Positions 42,592 to 51,835 are shown, counted from the first letter of the stretch. The stretch: 64,000 nucleotides of DNA from Candidatus Desulfofervidus auxilii (GCA_030262725.1 JAJSZS010000010.1:1-64000); one strand, 5' to 3'. The notes: generated by a model from the letters alone, not told the origin. A program made the numbers and translations.

Positions 42592-45072
42592 ATGTCATAC
42601 ATTAGCCTACGTGGTGGTCGGGAGCATAATTTAAAAAACATAAATTTAAATATCCCCCGTGATAAACTTATCGTCATTACGGGGGTGAGTGGTTCGGGGA
42701 AAACTACCCTTGCTTTTGATATTCTTTTTGCTGAAGGGCAGCGTCGTTATATAGAGAGTTTACCTGCTTATGTCCGTCAATATATTCAAGTATTGGCTAA
42801 GCCTGATATAGATATGTTAAAAGGCATACCCCCTACTGTAGCTATTAGTCAGCGAACAAGTCTTTTTACACGTCGTTCTACTGTAGCAACTATTACTGAG
42901 ATTGGACATTATTTAAGGCTTTTTTACGCTAAGGCAGGGAAATCATATTGTCCTCAATGTGGAAGGGCTGTTCAGGGAATGAATGAAACAGAAATATTAG
43001 AATCTATTTTAAATCGTTGGCAAGAGAAAGAAATAGTTATTCTTGCTCCTAAGGTTATAAGAAAAAAAGGATGGCATAAAGAAATATTTAAAGAAGCGAT
43101 TAAAAAAGGGTATGAAAAGGTAAGGGTAGATGGAAAAATTATCTCTCTTCCAGAAATTCCTACACTTTCTCGTTATCAAGAACATAGTATTGAATTTATT
43201 ATTGGAAAAATTAAGCCAAAATCTAATAAAATTTCAAAATTACAAAAAATAATAAATCTTGCTTTAAGAGAAGGAAAAGGAATAATTATTGTTACAGATA
43301 AAGAAAATGAGCAAATTTATAGTGAAAAGCTTTTTTGCCCATTTTGCCAAATAGGTTTGCCCAATCCAGATCCACGCCTTTTTTCTTTTAATAGTGTTTT
43401 AGGCGCTTGTCCTACATGTGATGGATTAGGAGTAGTAAATGGACATATCTGTTACAGATGTCAAGGAACAAGACTTAATCAATTAGCCCTTTCTGTTAAA
43501 GTAGATAATTACAATATTGCTGAAATACAGAAAAAAAGTGTTGATGAACTTATTTATACTTTAAATCATCTTTCTTTAGATGAAAAACAAAAAGCACTTG
43601 CTAAAATTATTTTCCCAGAAATCATTACTCGTCTTAAATTTTTAAAAGAAGTAGGACTTGGTTACCTTACTTTAGATAGAAGTGGGGATAGTCTTTCTGG
43701 AGGAGAAGCTCAGCGTCTTAGACTTGCTGCTCAATTAGGTTCAAACTTACGTGGAGTATGTTATATTTTAGATGAACCTACAATTGGACTTCATCCTCGT
43801 GATAATGAGCTTTTATTAAAAGTATTAAGAAGTTTGCAAAAACGTGGCAATACAGTTATTGTTGTTGAACATGATACTGCCACTATTGAGAAAGCAGATA
43901 TTGTCATTGATTTAGGCCCAGGTGCAGGTAAAAAAGGTGGTGAAGTAATTGCTATTGGTAGTCCAAAGGAAATAATAAAAAATCCTTTTTCTATTACTGG
44001 ACAATATTTAAAAAGACCTATTACTCTTTATCCAACACAGGAACTTAAAGATAAAAATTGGCTTATTATAAAAGAAGCAAAGGCATTTAACTTAAAAAAT
44101 ATTGATGTAAAAATTCCCTTAGCTACCCTTACTTGTGTTACTGGTGTTTCTGGTTCAGGGAAAAGCAGTTTGGTAATGGAAGTCATCTATAAAGGGCTTA
44201 AGGCTCGCCTGCGCAAGAAAAATCCACCAGATAATCATAAAGAGATGATAGGTTGGGAGAGATTGAATAGAGTATTAGTAGTGGATCATAGCCCAATAGG
44301 CCGCACACCTCGTTCTACACCAGCTACATATGTAGGGGTCTGGGATGAAATTCGTCGCCTTTTTGCCCATTTACCAGAAGCTAGGGCAAGAGGATATACT
44401 CCAAGCCGCTTCTCTTTTAATGTACCAGGAGGTCGATGTGAACACTGTGGTGGTCATGGGAAAATTAAAGTAGAGATGAGCTTTTTACCAGAAGTTTATG
44501 TAGATTGCGAAATTTGTAATGGCAATCGTTTTAATGAAGAAACCTTAAGTATCACTTATAAAGGGAAAAACATTGCTGAAATTCTCAAAATGACTATTGC
44601 CGAGGCTGCTGAATTTTTTTCTGCTATTCCTCATATTGTTAAGCCACTTAAAATCCTTAAAGAAATAGGGCTTGATTACCTCACATTGGGACAGCCAAGC
44701 CATACCCTTTCTGGTGGAGAGGCACAACGTTTAAAATTGGCTACAGAGCTATGGAAAACTAGCCAAGGAAAAACTTTATATCTCTTAGATGAACCTTCAA
44801 CTGGTTTACATCGAGCAGACATTGAAAAACTGATTAAAGTATTTAAAAAGCTTGTTGAGGCAGGAAACACCATTATTGTCATTGAACATAATTTAGATAT
44901 TATTGCTGCTGCTGATTATATCATTGACCTAGGTCCTGAAGGAGGAGAAAAAGGAGGCTATCTTGTTGCCTCAGGCACTCCATTAGAAATCATGAAATGC
45001 AAAAACTCATATACAGGAAAGTGGTTAAAGCGTGCAGTGGATATAGTAAGCTTAAATAAAACGAAACCTTAA
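42592..45072 (+). CDS. uvrA: excinuclease ABC subunit A lacking the insertion domain
   Basis: UvrA is the damage-sensing ATPase of nucleotide excision repair. Both ABC modules are present: Walker A GVSGSGKTTLAFDIL and GVSGSGKSSLVMEV, signatures LSGGEAQRLRLA and LSGGEAQRLKLA. The zinc motifs and UvrB-binding region are kept. At about residues 270-290, GACPTCDGLG runs directly into CYRCQGTRL, whereas normal UvrA has about 100 residues (the insertion domain) between these two cysteine pairs. The 826-residue length agrees. The ATG at 42592 fits MSYISLRGGREHNLKN better than the upstream TTG. Its end overlaps the convergent radical SAM gene by 21 bases. Confidence 0.93.
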   Translation: MSYISLRGGREHNLKNINLNIPRDKLIVITGVSGSGKTTLAFDILFAEGQRRYIESLPAYVRQYIQVLAKPDIDMLKGIPPTVAISQRTSLFTRRSTVATITEIGHYLRLFYAKAGKSYCPQCGRAVQGMNETEILESILNRWQEKEIVILAPKVIRKKGWHKEIFKEAIKKGYEKVRVDGKIISLPEIPTLSRYQEHSIEFIIGKIKPKSNKISKLQKIINLALREGKGIIIVTDKENEQIYSEKLFCPFCQIGLPNPDPRLFSFNSVLGACPTCDGLGVVNGHICYRCQGTRLNQLALSVKVDNYNIAEIQKKSVDELIYTLNHLSLDEKQKALAKIIFPEIITRLKFLKEVGLGYLTLDRSGDSLSGGEAQRLRLAAQLGSNLRGVCYILDEPTIGLHPRDNELLLKVLRSLQKRGNTVIVVEHDTATIEKADIVIDLGPGAGKKGGEVIAIGSPKEIIKNPFSITGQYLKRPITLYPTQELKDKNWLIIKEAKAFNLKNIDVKIPLATLTCVTGVSGSGKSSLVMEVIYKGLKARLRKKNPPDNHKEMIGWERLNRVLVVDHSPIGRTPRSTPATYVGVWDEIRRLFAHLPEARARGYTPSRFSFNVPGGRCEHCGGHGKIKVEMSFLPEVYVDCEICNGNRFNEETLSITYKGKNIAEILKMTIAEAAEFFSAIPHIVKPLKILKEIGLDYLTLGQPSHTLSGGEAQRLKLATELWKTSQGKTLYLLDEPSTGLHRADIEKLIKVFKKLVEAGNTIIVIEHNLDIIAAADYIIDLGPEGGEKGGYLVASGTPLEIMKCKNSYTGKWLKRAVDIVSLNKTKP

Positions 45073-45999
45073 CAAGAAGCGTTTTTGAGCTTCATCTAAA
45101 CGGGTAATCCCTGCTTTAATGGCTGCCTTAAGTGCTTCTTCATATTCTTCTAATGTAAGAGAGCGATTTAAATAAGAGTCTTTATAAGCTTCTCCGCAAG
45201 GACGATATTGAGCCATAACATTTACATAAGTATTTGGAGAGATTTCATTAGCAATAAATTCCATAATTTCTTTTGTATTAGCCAAACCATGAGGAAGTAC
45301 TAAATGTCTTACAAGTAAACCTTCTTCAGCTATACCTTGTTCATTAATACGCAAATCTCCTACTTGACGATGCATCTCTTTTAATGCCTTTCTTGCCACT
45401 TCTGGATAGTCTGGTGCTTTTGAATAGCGTTTTGCTACTTTAGGATCCCAATATTTGAAATCTGGCATATAAATATCTACTATGCCATCTAAAATCTTTA
45501 AAGTTTCAACTTTATCATAACCACTTGTATTATAAACCAAAGGGATAGAAAGTCCTCTTTCTACAGCAATTTTTAATGCTCCCAAAAGCTGAGGTACTAC
45601 ATGAGTAGGAGTAACAATATTTATATTATGACATCCCTGTTCTTGTAAAGAAAGCATTATTTGAGCAAAAATATCTAAAGTAATCTCTCTTCCTTCACCA
45701 AGATGGCTGATTTCATAATTTTGACAATACATACAAAGTAGATTGCAACGAGATATAAAGATAGTGCCAGAACCATGTTTCCCTACAAGTGGGTCTTCTT
45801 CACCAAAGTGGGCAAAAAAACTTGAAACAATAGGTAATTCACCTGTTTTACATATCCCCTTTTCTCCTTTAAGTCTATTTACTTTGCATTCCCTTGGACA
45901 TAAAGTACATTTTTCTAAAATCTTATATGCTTCTTCAATCTTTTTTTCTAAAGAACCATCCTCATATGCCCTTACATATCTGGGAATATATTTTCCCAT
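45052..45999 (-). CDS. radical SAM protein, PflX-like
   Basis: A 315-residue radical SAM enzyme. CNLLCMYCQN is the C-x3-C-x2-C cluster site, preceded by a second Cys set CTLCPRECKVNR at the N-terminus. This arrangement is that of PflX proteins, related to the pyruvate formate-lyase activating enzyme. No glycyl-radical enzyme is adjacent, so its target is unknown. It converges with uvrA. Confidence 0.83.
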   Translation of the reverse strand: MGKYIPRYVRAYEDGSLEKKIEEAYKILEKCTLCPRECKVNRLKGEKGICKTGELPIVSSFFAHFGEEDPLVGKHGSGTIFISRCNLLCMYCQNYEISHLGEGREITLDIFAQIMLSLQEQGCHNINIVTPTHVVPQLLGALKIAVERGLSIPLVYNTSGYDKVETLKILDGIVDIYMPDFKYWDPKVAKRYSKAPDYPEVARKALKEMHRQVGDLRINEQGIAEEGLLVRHLVLPHGLANTKEIMEFIANEISPNTYVNVMAQYRPCGEAYKDSYLNRSLTLEEYEEALKAAIKAGITRLDEAQKRFLLRFRFI

Positions 46000-46063
46000 T
46001 TATTACTCCTTCCTTGACTTTATAACATATTTAGGAGATAAGAAAAAGCGGGAAAACCTCTTG

Positions 46064-46195
46064 GTGGAATGCTTAATGCTGATGGATGGTGAATATGAAT
46101 GGCTCAAAAAACTATGTAAAAGACAAAAAGAACTTGCATTAAAGAAAAACTCTGAACTTTCAAAAATTTCTAAGAAAATTTTAAGAAAAATGTAA
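46064..46195 (+). CDS. possible small ORF upstream of the AGOG-like gene
   Basis: A 43-codon frame starting GTG (alternative ATG at 46076) ends 16 bases before the next gene's ATG. The product is Lys/Leu-rich and helical (YEWLKKLCKRQKELALKKN). An AGGAGA at 46033-46038 is too far upstream. It may be the tail of a broken gene of the acquired patch rather than a real product. The rest of 46000-46211 shows nothing else. Confidence 0.25.
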   Translation: MECLMLMDGEYEWLKKLCKRQKELALKKNSELSKISKKILRKM

Positions 46196-46211
46196 ATTTA
46201 GGAGAGATAGG

Positions 46212-47303
46212 ATGGGTTTCCTAAATTTTTATTGCGATAAATGTGGGATGTGTTTTAAAGAATTAGAAAGAATAAGAAGAGAAAAAATAATGTTTAAAAG
46301 TTGGACTAGTAATAAAAGATTCACTTCTACAAGATACGGAATCTATTCAATAAGTGATGATGAAATAATATTCATAAGAGGAACAAGTAAACCATCTTGG
46401 CCTATTAAATATGAAGCTTTTAAAAAAATCCATGATGCAATATGTAATGGAGAGATAGAAAATACGCCTAGAGAAATAGATAAATTTTTAAGAACAAAGG
46501 CTGAATGTTATTTAAGTTCATTGTTTAAATATTTCCGATGCGGGGAGAAAATTAATAAAGACAATAAATCATTCACTTCCCGAAAAAATAAGATAATTTC
46601 TATATTAACAAAATTGGGCAAACAAAATGATTTTATAAAATTTGATCAGTTTGAACCAGAATATAAATTTTTTCTTCATACTAAAAATAAATCTAAAAAA
46701 GAGCTTCTCTGTCTTATAGGGGTTTGTGCAGGTATTATTGATTATCAATTAGCAGGAAATGCTTTTATTTTTTGGAATGATTTAGAAAAATTAGTCAGCA
46801 TAAGTAAATTGAAATCTCTTGAGGACATAAAAAATTTATTTAATGACTTCCTTAATTTAAAAGTAAATAAACGTTTGAATGAAACAAAAAGGAAAGCTTT
46901 AAATAAAGTTTTTAACTCAATATTTTTTAACGACTTTAAGAAAAACTTTTCCTTTTATCTGAAAGATCCAAAAAAGCTATGGCAAGAGGTTTCCCAAGTT
47001 ACAGGTAGAAAAAAAGATATGAAAACAGTAACAATATCAATGAAAATATTTGACCTATTTCATCTTGTCTATTTTAATAGCTATGCCTTTAAAGAAAGCC
47101 TTCCAATACCTGTGGACATTCATGTAAGAAATATAACAATATTCAGAATAGATAGTCTTTTATGGCAATTGGGCAGAACATATACTGATAATAAGGATAA
47201 TTGGTATCAAGAAGTAATATCTTACCTTACCCAAAAAATACAATTAAGTTATCCAAAAGCTAAGGAAATTATAAATGAAATGTTTTGGAGGATTCTTAAA
47301 TGA
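46212..47303 (+). CDS. AGOG-like 8-oxoguanine DNA glycosylase/lyase homologue
   Basis: A 363-residue protein. The C-terminal part reads GRKKDMKTVTISMKIF and, 31 residues after the first of these Lys, LPIPVDIHVRNIT. These resemble the catalytic Lys and Asp segments of AGOG, the archaeal helix-hairpin-helix 8-oxoguanine glycosylases. The N-terminal 110 residues are an extra domain beginning with a CDKCGMCF cysteine cluster. AGGAGAGATAGG precedes the ATG. The stop overlaps the ATG of the next, broken gene (ATGA). Low sequence similarity makes the assignment tentative. Confidence 0.5.
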   Translation: MGFLNFYCDKCGMCFKELERIRREKIMFKSWTSNKRFTSTRYGIYSISDDEIIFIRGTSKPSWPIKYEAFKKIHDAICNGEIENTPREIDKFLRTKAECYLSSLFKYFRCGEKINKDNKSFTSRKNKIISILTKLGKQNDFIKFDQFEPEYKFFLHTKNKSKKELLCLIGVCAGIIDYQLAGNAFIFWNDLEKLVSISKLKSLEDIKNLFNDFLNLKVNKRLNETKRKALNKVFNSIFFNDFKKNFSFYLKDPKKLWQEVSQVTGRKKDMKTVTISMKIFDLFHLVYFNSYAFKESLPIPVDIHVRNITIFRIDSLLWQLGRTYTDNKDNWYQEVISYLTQKIQLSYPKAKEIINEMFWRILK

Positions 47304-47658
47304 AAAATAAAGTTCTTTTTTTGATACCCTGTTCTAAAAAAAGACAGATAAAGAAGTGATTAAGTGTAATCAGAAAACAGTATTTGATTATTTATCTCCA
47401 CAATCCCAACAAAAGCTTAAGAAAGCAAGAGAAAAATTTAAAGACTGTATAAAGTCAGATTCCAATTTGATAAATGCTTTGAGTAGATATAATGGGCATT
47501 TGTATAATGTAGCTCCCTCTTTTAAACAGAAATTATTTAATATTAAAGAAAGTAAATTAGATTTATTCATTATTTCTGCTGGATTTGGCATTGTACATGC
47601 ATTTGAAAGAATACCAGATTATGATTTAAGAATGGATAACAAGATTGTAAAACAATGA
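47300..47658 (+). pseudogene. frameshifted, truncated YaaA/DUF6884-like gene
   Basis: The frame from 47300 begins MKNKVLFLIPCSKK, the usual start of YaaA/DUF6884-type proteins, and stops at 47357-47359. Reading continues in another frame to 47658 with LDLFIISAGFGIV, the expected second motif. Adding one A to the A7 run at 47336-47342 joins them as PCSKKKTDKEVIK. The gene then ends at about 119 codons, half the family length, against the convergent nucleotidyltransferase gene. So it is broken twice, or once plus a sequencing error. GGAGG precedes its ATG. Confidence 0.55.
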
Positions 47659-47672
47659 GTTTTTCAAAAAAA

Positions 47673-49067
47673 TTAATATTCCTTTACCTTCCTCTCCAAC
47701 CACTCTTTAGCTTCTTCTTTTGTCTTAATTTTACCAGCTAATTGTGCCTCTTCTATTTCTTGTAATAATTTCCCAATAATTGGGCCTGGTTTTAATTTAA
47801 ACCAATTAATAATATCATGACCAGTAACTAAGCGATGTCTTTCTTTTATAGAAAGAAATTCTTTTCTTATCTTCATTATTTCTTTAAATAAATTAATAAA
47901 TTCTTGATCATAATCTTTTGGTTTACCTGGACCATTTGCTGCAAAATTATCAGCAAGGGCAAGTAAAAATAAGCCAATTGTATGTGGCTCACTCTTTCGG
48001 ATGATGCGATGCATTGCCTTTAATGTTAATTGATTTTTTTGATAAAGAGAAAGCAAATGGAATGGCCAAAGATGATGGATAATAAGAAAAGAGATTAAAT
48101 CTTTTTCTTTATTAGAGAAATGCAATCTTGAAGCAATATTTAAAAAAAGTTCAGCCCCTACTTTATTATGTCCATAAAAAGTAAAATGATTTCCTTTTTT
48201 TTCTTGAGTACTTGGTTTTCCTAAATCATGGCATAAAGCTGCCCATTTTAAACAAAATATATGAAATGGTTCTTTGACATATTCCTTAATTTCTTTTTTA
48301 AAATCTAAAATTATATTTTCAGGCTTCAAGATTAAAGATTCTATCTGTTTTAAAGTAAGCAATGAATGTCCATAAACATCTAAATGATGAAAGCCATTTT
48401 GTAATACACCTTTTAATGCATCTAACTCTGGCAAGATAGAAGAAAATATACCTGAATTTCCCATTTCTTTTATCCAGTAAGAGGCATTCTCTGTAAGAAA
48501 TAATCTTTTTAATTCTTGATAAATCCTTTCTCCAGCAATATTTTTTAAAAGAGGGGCATAACGTTTTATAGTAAAATATGTCTCTTTTTCTAAATCAAAG
48601 TTTAATTCAGCACAGATTCTAAAACCACGAAGTATCCTTAATGGATCTTCCCATAATGCCTTTTTATTAACCATACGTAAGACACAATTTTTTAAATCTA
48701 TCTTTCCTTTAAATGGATCAATAATCTTTTCTGGCTGAAAGATATTTATAGCTAGGGCATTAATAGTATAGTCTCTGGCAGAAAGGTCAGAGATTATATC
48801 TTTTCCTCTAAAAGGTGTGAAATCAAAATAAAGATTATCTTTTACTACTCTATATGTCTCCCACTCTTCATCTAAAATAACAAAATGTCCATTTATCTTT
48901 TTAGCAAAAAGAAAGGCAATATCTTTTGGTCTTTTTTCTACAGTAATATCAAAATCCTGTATTGGTCTTTTTAATAATAAATCCCTTACTACGCCACCAA
49001 CAAGATAAACCTCTTTGAGATTTAATTTTAAAGCAATATGTTTTAAAATCTCAATCCATTCTTGCAT
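47673..49067 (-). CDS. class II tRNA nucleotidyltransferase/poly(A) polymerase with HD domain
   Basis: A 464-residue enzyme. YLVGGVVRDLLL, DFDITVEK, ARDYTINALA and EDPLRILRGFRICAEL are the head and neck motifs of class II nucleotidyltransferases. An HD motif CHDLGKPST lies near residue 290. It is the second such enzyme in the window, lacking the DHH and CBS parts, and may be the CC-adding partner of the enzyme encoded at 15175-17817. It is last in the acpS-to-cca run and overlaps tgpA by 17 bases. Confidence 0.85.
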   Translation of the reverse strand: MQEWIEILKHIALKLNLKEVYLVGGVVRDLLLKRPIQDFDITVEKRPKDIAFLFAKKINGHFVILDEEWETYRVVKDNLYFDFTPFRGKDIISDLSARDYTINALAINIFQPEKIIDPFKGKIDLKNCVLRMVNKKALWEDPLRILRGFRICAELNFDLEKETYFTIKRYAPLLKNIAGERIYQELKRLFLTENASYWIKEMGNSGIFSSILPELDALKGVLQNGFHHLDVYGHSLLTLKQIESLILKPENIILDFKKEIKEYVKEPFHIFCLKWAALCHDLGKPSTQEKKGNHFTFYGHNKVGAELFLNIASRLHFSNKEKDLISFLIIHHLWPFHLLSLYQKNQLTLKAMHRIIRKSEPHTIGLFLLALADNFAANGPGKPKDYDQEFINLFKEIMKIRKEFLSIKERHRLVTGHDIINWFKLKPGPIIGKLLQEIEEAQLAGKIKTKEEAKEWLERKVKEY

Positions 49068-50988
49068 TTTTATTTTTAAGATAATTTTTTATTTCTTTTA
49101 ATAACTCATTTAAATACTTTTTTCTTTTATCATCCATTTTCTCTTTTCCATAACGTACTTCATAATAATTTAAAGCAAAATCTTTTATCATTTGAGAGAG
49201 TTTTGGGTCTATTTTTTCTATATATTTAGCCCATTCAAGCCCACCTTCTGAAGATGGACATCTAAAACCATAATTTTTTAAAATTGATTGAAGTTGTAAA
49301 AGAGGTGTCTTTTTATTTTTTCTCTTTAAAAAGTAAAAGAAAGTTGAGATTAAAAATGGTATTAAAGATAAAAATATAATTTTTTTAGACCATTTAAATT
49401 GGGGATATTTTATCTGCCAATTATTTTTTGGTGTAAAAATACGTTTTAATTCAGAGAATAATCTTCTTTGTGTAGAAAAATCATAATTTATGACATAGGC
49501 ATACCAACGCAATTTTAAATAATCAATCCATTTTGAAAGGAATAAAAATTTATGTTTTTTTATAAAATGGGCAGGAGTAGGATCAATCCTTTTCCATGTC
49601 TTTCCATCCCAATATTCTACCCAAGTATGGGCATCTTTTTGCAATACAAGATAATAATTGCCCATTTCATTCCATGTTCCACCATAATAACCACCTATTA
49701 ATCTGGCAGGGATACCAGCAGTCCTTAAAAGTAAGGTTAAGGCAGAAGAGAAATGTTCACACCAACCTTGATGAGTAGAAAAGAGAAAATCGATTATAGG
49801 GTCTCCTTTTGATTCATTTACTTTTAAAGAATAACGAAAAGGAGGTTGATTTAAAAAATGTTTAATTTTTTCAGCAATAATAGAAGGAGAATCTTCTTTT
49901 TTTATTAAATTTTTAACAATTTCTTTTAATCTTTCTTTAATACTTTCTGGCACTTGTAAATAAATATTTTTTTCTTCTGGATTAATTGAAGAGGCTGGAA
50001 AGGATGGACAAGAAAATGCCTTGTATTCTATTCGCATTGAGACATTCCTTGGCAATGAAATACTGAAATTTTTTAACATAAAGATAAAAATCCTTTTTGG
50101 AGCAACAGGTTTTATAAGAATAGGGTATTCCATAGCAAAGAGTGTTTTTCCTTGATATGGTTCTAAAAAAATTGTCTGTTTATAAGTAGATGGACAGGTA
50201 AAATCTTTTCTTTTAATTTTTTCTTTAAAATGCATTTGCCAACTGCCATTTTCATAAGTATCATAGACAATGCCACGCCAATAAGGGATAAAAGGAAGTT
50301 TTTTTGACAAAATAACTCTAAATGCTACACTTTTATCTTCTCTAATCTCTTGAATCTTTTTTAAATTTATTTTTTCTCTAAAACCTGTTTTTGCCTTTGG
50401 GTTGAAACCAAAACCAAATAAAAATGTGTAAGGAGAACGAGGAAGACATATAAAAAAGATAATGGCAAAAAGAATGACAAATAAAGTAAAAAATGAGGAA
50501 AAATAAAATAATGGTCTCTTAATAATATTTATCTCACCTGTTTTTTGAGCAGTTAAAAAACAGAGTCCTGTTAGGCTAATATAAAGAAATGCTAAAAGTA
50601 AAAAACCAAATCCTAAATCTAAGCGAGTAATAGATGCCATACAGAATAAAAATAAATTTAAAGTGTAAATTTGCCATAAATCACGATTTTTTAATGGACT
50701 TAAGAATTTTATAAGACTTAAAATAAACAATATCCTTAAAAGTATTTCAAAAGCACCTGTTGAAGGAGTAAAGAATGCAAATAAAATCAAAGAGATGGCT
50801 AAAAGATTTAGAGTAATACCAGAAAGATAAAAATGCCATTTAAGATGATTTAAGTAAGTAAGAAGGATAATTAAAACAACAATTGACCACCAATTAAAAG
50901 AAATTTCTTCTAAAAGGCTCACAGCCCCTAAGAAAAAACCTAAATATGCACAAATAACAGGTAAATCTTTAGGTCTCATAAAGGGCAA
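49051..50988 (-). CDS. TgpA-like transglutaminase with DUF3488 membrane domain
   Basis: A 645-residue protein. Six or so N-terminal helices (DUF3488) precede a periplasmic transglutaminase core with Cys in QGWCEHFSSAL, His in DAHTWVEYW and Asp in RIDPTPA. One more transmembrane helix (about 545-565) and a cytoplasmic tail follow. It goes with MoxR and DUF58 genes, the standard trio. TgpA is essential in Pseudomonas; the substrate is unknown. Confidence 0.87.
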   Translation of the reverse strand: MPFMRPKDLPVICAYLGFFLGAVSLLEEISFNWWSIVVLIILLTYLNHLKWHFYLSGITLNLLAISLILFAFFTPSTGAFEILLRILFILSLIKFLSPLKNRDLWQIYTLNLFLFCMASITRLDLGFGFLLLAFLYISLTGLCFLTAQKTGEINIIKRPLFYFSSFFTLFVILFAIIFFICLPRSPYTFLFGFGFNPKAKTGFREKINLKKIQEIREDKSVAFRVILSKKLPFIPYWRGIVYDTYENGSWQMHFKEKIKRKDFTCPSTYKQTIFLEPYQGKTLFAMEYPILIKPVAPKRIFIFMLKNFSISLPRNVSMRIEYKAFSCPSFPASSINPEEKNIYLQVPESIKERLKEIVKNLIKKEDSPSIIAEKIKHFLNQPPFRYSLKVNESKGDPIIDFLFSTHQGWCEHFSSALTLLLRTAGIPARLIGGYYGGTWNEMGNYYLVLQKDAHTWVEYWDGKTWKRIDPTPAHFIKKHKFLFLSKWIDYLKLRWYAYVINYDFSTQRRLFSELKRIFTPKNNWQIKYPQFKWSKKIIFLSLIPFLISTFFYFLKRKNKKTPLLQLQSILKNYGFRCPSSEGGLEWAKYIEKIDPKLSQMIKDFALNYYEVRYGKEKMDDKRKKYLNELLKEIKNYLKNKNARMD

Positions 50989-51835
50989 GTGTTTTTAAAA
51001 TCTCTTTTCTCTGTTTTTCTCCTTTTTCTGGAGGTAAATAAATAGATGGTGTTTTTAAACCTACAGCATAATCCTTTTTAAAAAATAAATTAGCTAAATA
51101 AGTTAATCTTCCAAGTTGATTTTCTAAATCATTTTTATTTGACAAGATAAGTAAAACTTTTTTTGAACCATCTCCTTCATATTCCTTTAAAATGAATTTT
51201 CCTAATCTAGCTGTAGCTAGCCAATGCACATGTCTTAAATACTCACCATTTAATGATTCTCTCAATCCCTTAAAATCTTCTTCACCCTTTTTTTGAACAT
51301 CTTCGTGTCCAAAATCTTTAAGCATAGATGAAAAATCACAAACAATAGGTTTTGGATAAACAAGACATTTTTCTTTAAAAGATAATTTAAATCCTCTTGA
51401 AAAAAAGCTTAAAGGAAAGTATGAAAAAATAAAAATTTCTGGTATATTTTGCCATCCTCTTCTTTGAAAGACTGTCCAGAGATAAATAGAAGCCTCCTTT
51501 TTAGGAGGAAGAAATGTAAGCCAGGAAATAGAAAATGAATTTTTTATTCCCAAGAGAAAGCTTGGAAAATATTGTTTCTTATTTTTTATTTTGATAATTA
51601 AAAATGTCTTTTTTTTAGCATAAATTTCTTGAGGAAGTTCTAATGTAAAATCAAGATTGATTAAATTAATAAAGGAAGAAAAACCAGATAAACCCATAAT
51701 AGAAAGCATTAAAGCAGCAATAATATAAAGGAGATTATTGCCAGTATTTATAGCAGCTACCCCTAAAATAATAGTAAGGATTACAAAGACAATACCTGCT
51801 ATGGTGATTTTTACTTTAAAACGTCCTTTTTTCAT
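50969..51835 (-). CDS. DUF58 protein
   Basis: A 288-residue protein with two N-terminal membrane helices and the DUF58 signature FKGLRESLNGEYLRHVHWLA followed by TARLGKFILKEYEG. DUF58 resembles a von Willebrand-like domain and is a partner of MoxR ATPases. It overlaps moxR by four bases and the tgpA gene by 20. Confidence 0.87.
   Translation of the reverse strand: MKKGRFKVKITIAGIVFVILTIILGVAAINTGNNLLYIIAALMLSIMGLSGFSSFINLINLDFTLELPQEIYAKKKTFLIIKIKNKKQYFPSFLLGIKNSFSISWLTFLPPKKEASIYLWTVFQRRGWQNIPEIFIFSYFPLSFFSRGFKLSFKEKCLVYPKPIVCDFSSMLKDFGHEDVQKKGEEDFKGLRESLNGEYLRHVHWLATARLGKFILKEYEGDGSKKVLLILSNKNDLENQLGRLTYLANLFFKKDYAVGLKTPSIYLPPEKGEKQRKEILKTLALYET

Noticed and set aside
45743-46063. Long plus-strand open frame upstream of the 43-codon ORF
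   Set aside because: It is the antisense of the PflX-like gene, with no start signals of its own; only the part after 46064 could be independent.
47336-47359. Programmed -1 frameshifting at the A7 run
   Set aside because: The zero frame does not present the A run in the X-XXY-YYZ phase, and the gene is also truncated at its 3' end, so mutation or sequencing error is simpler.
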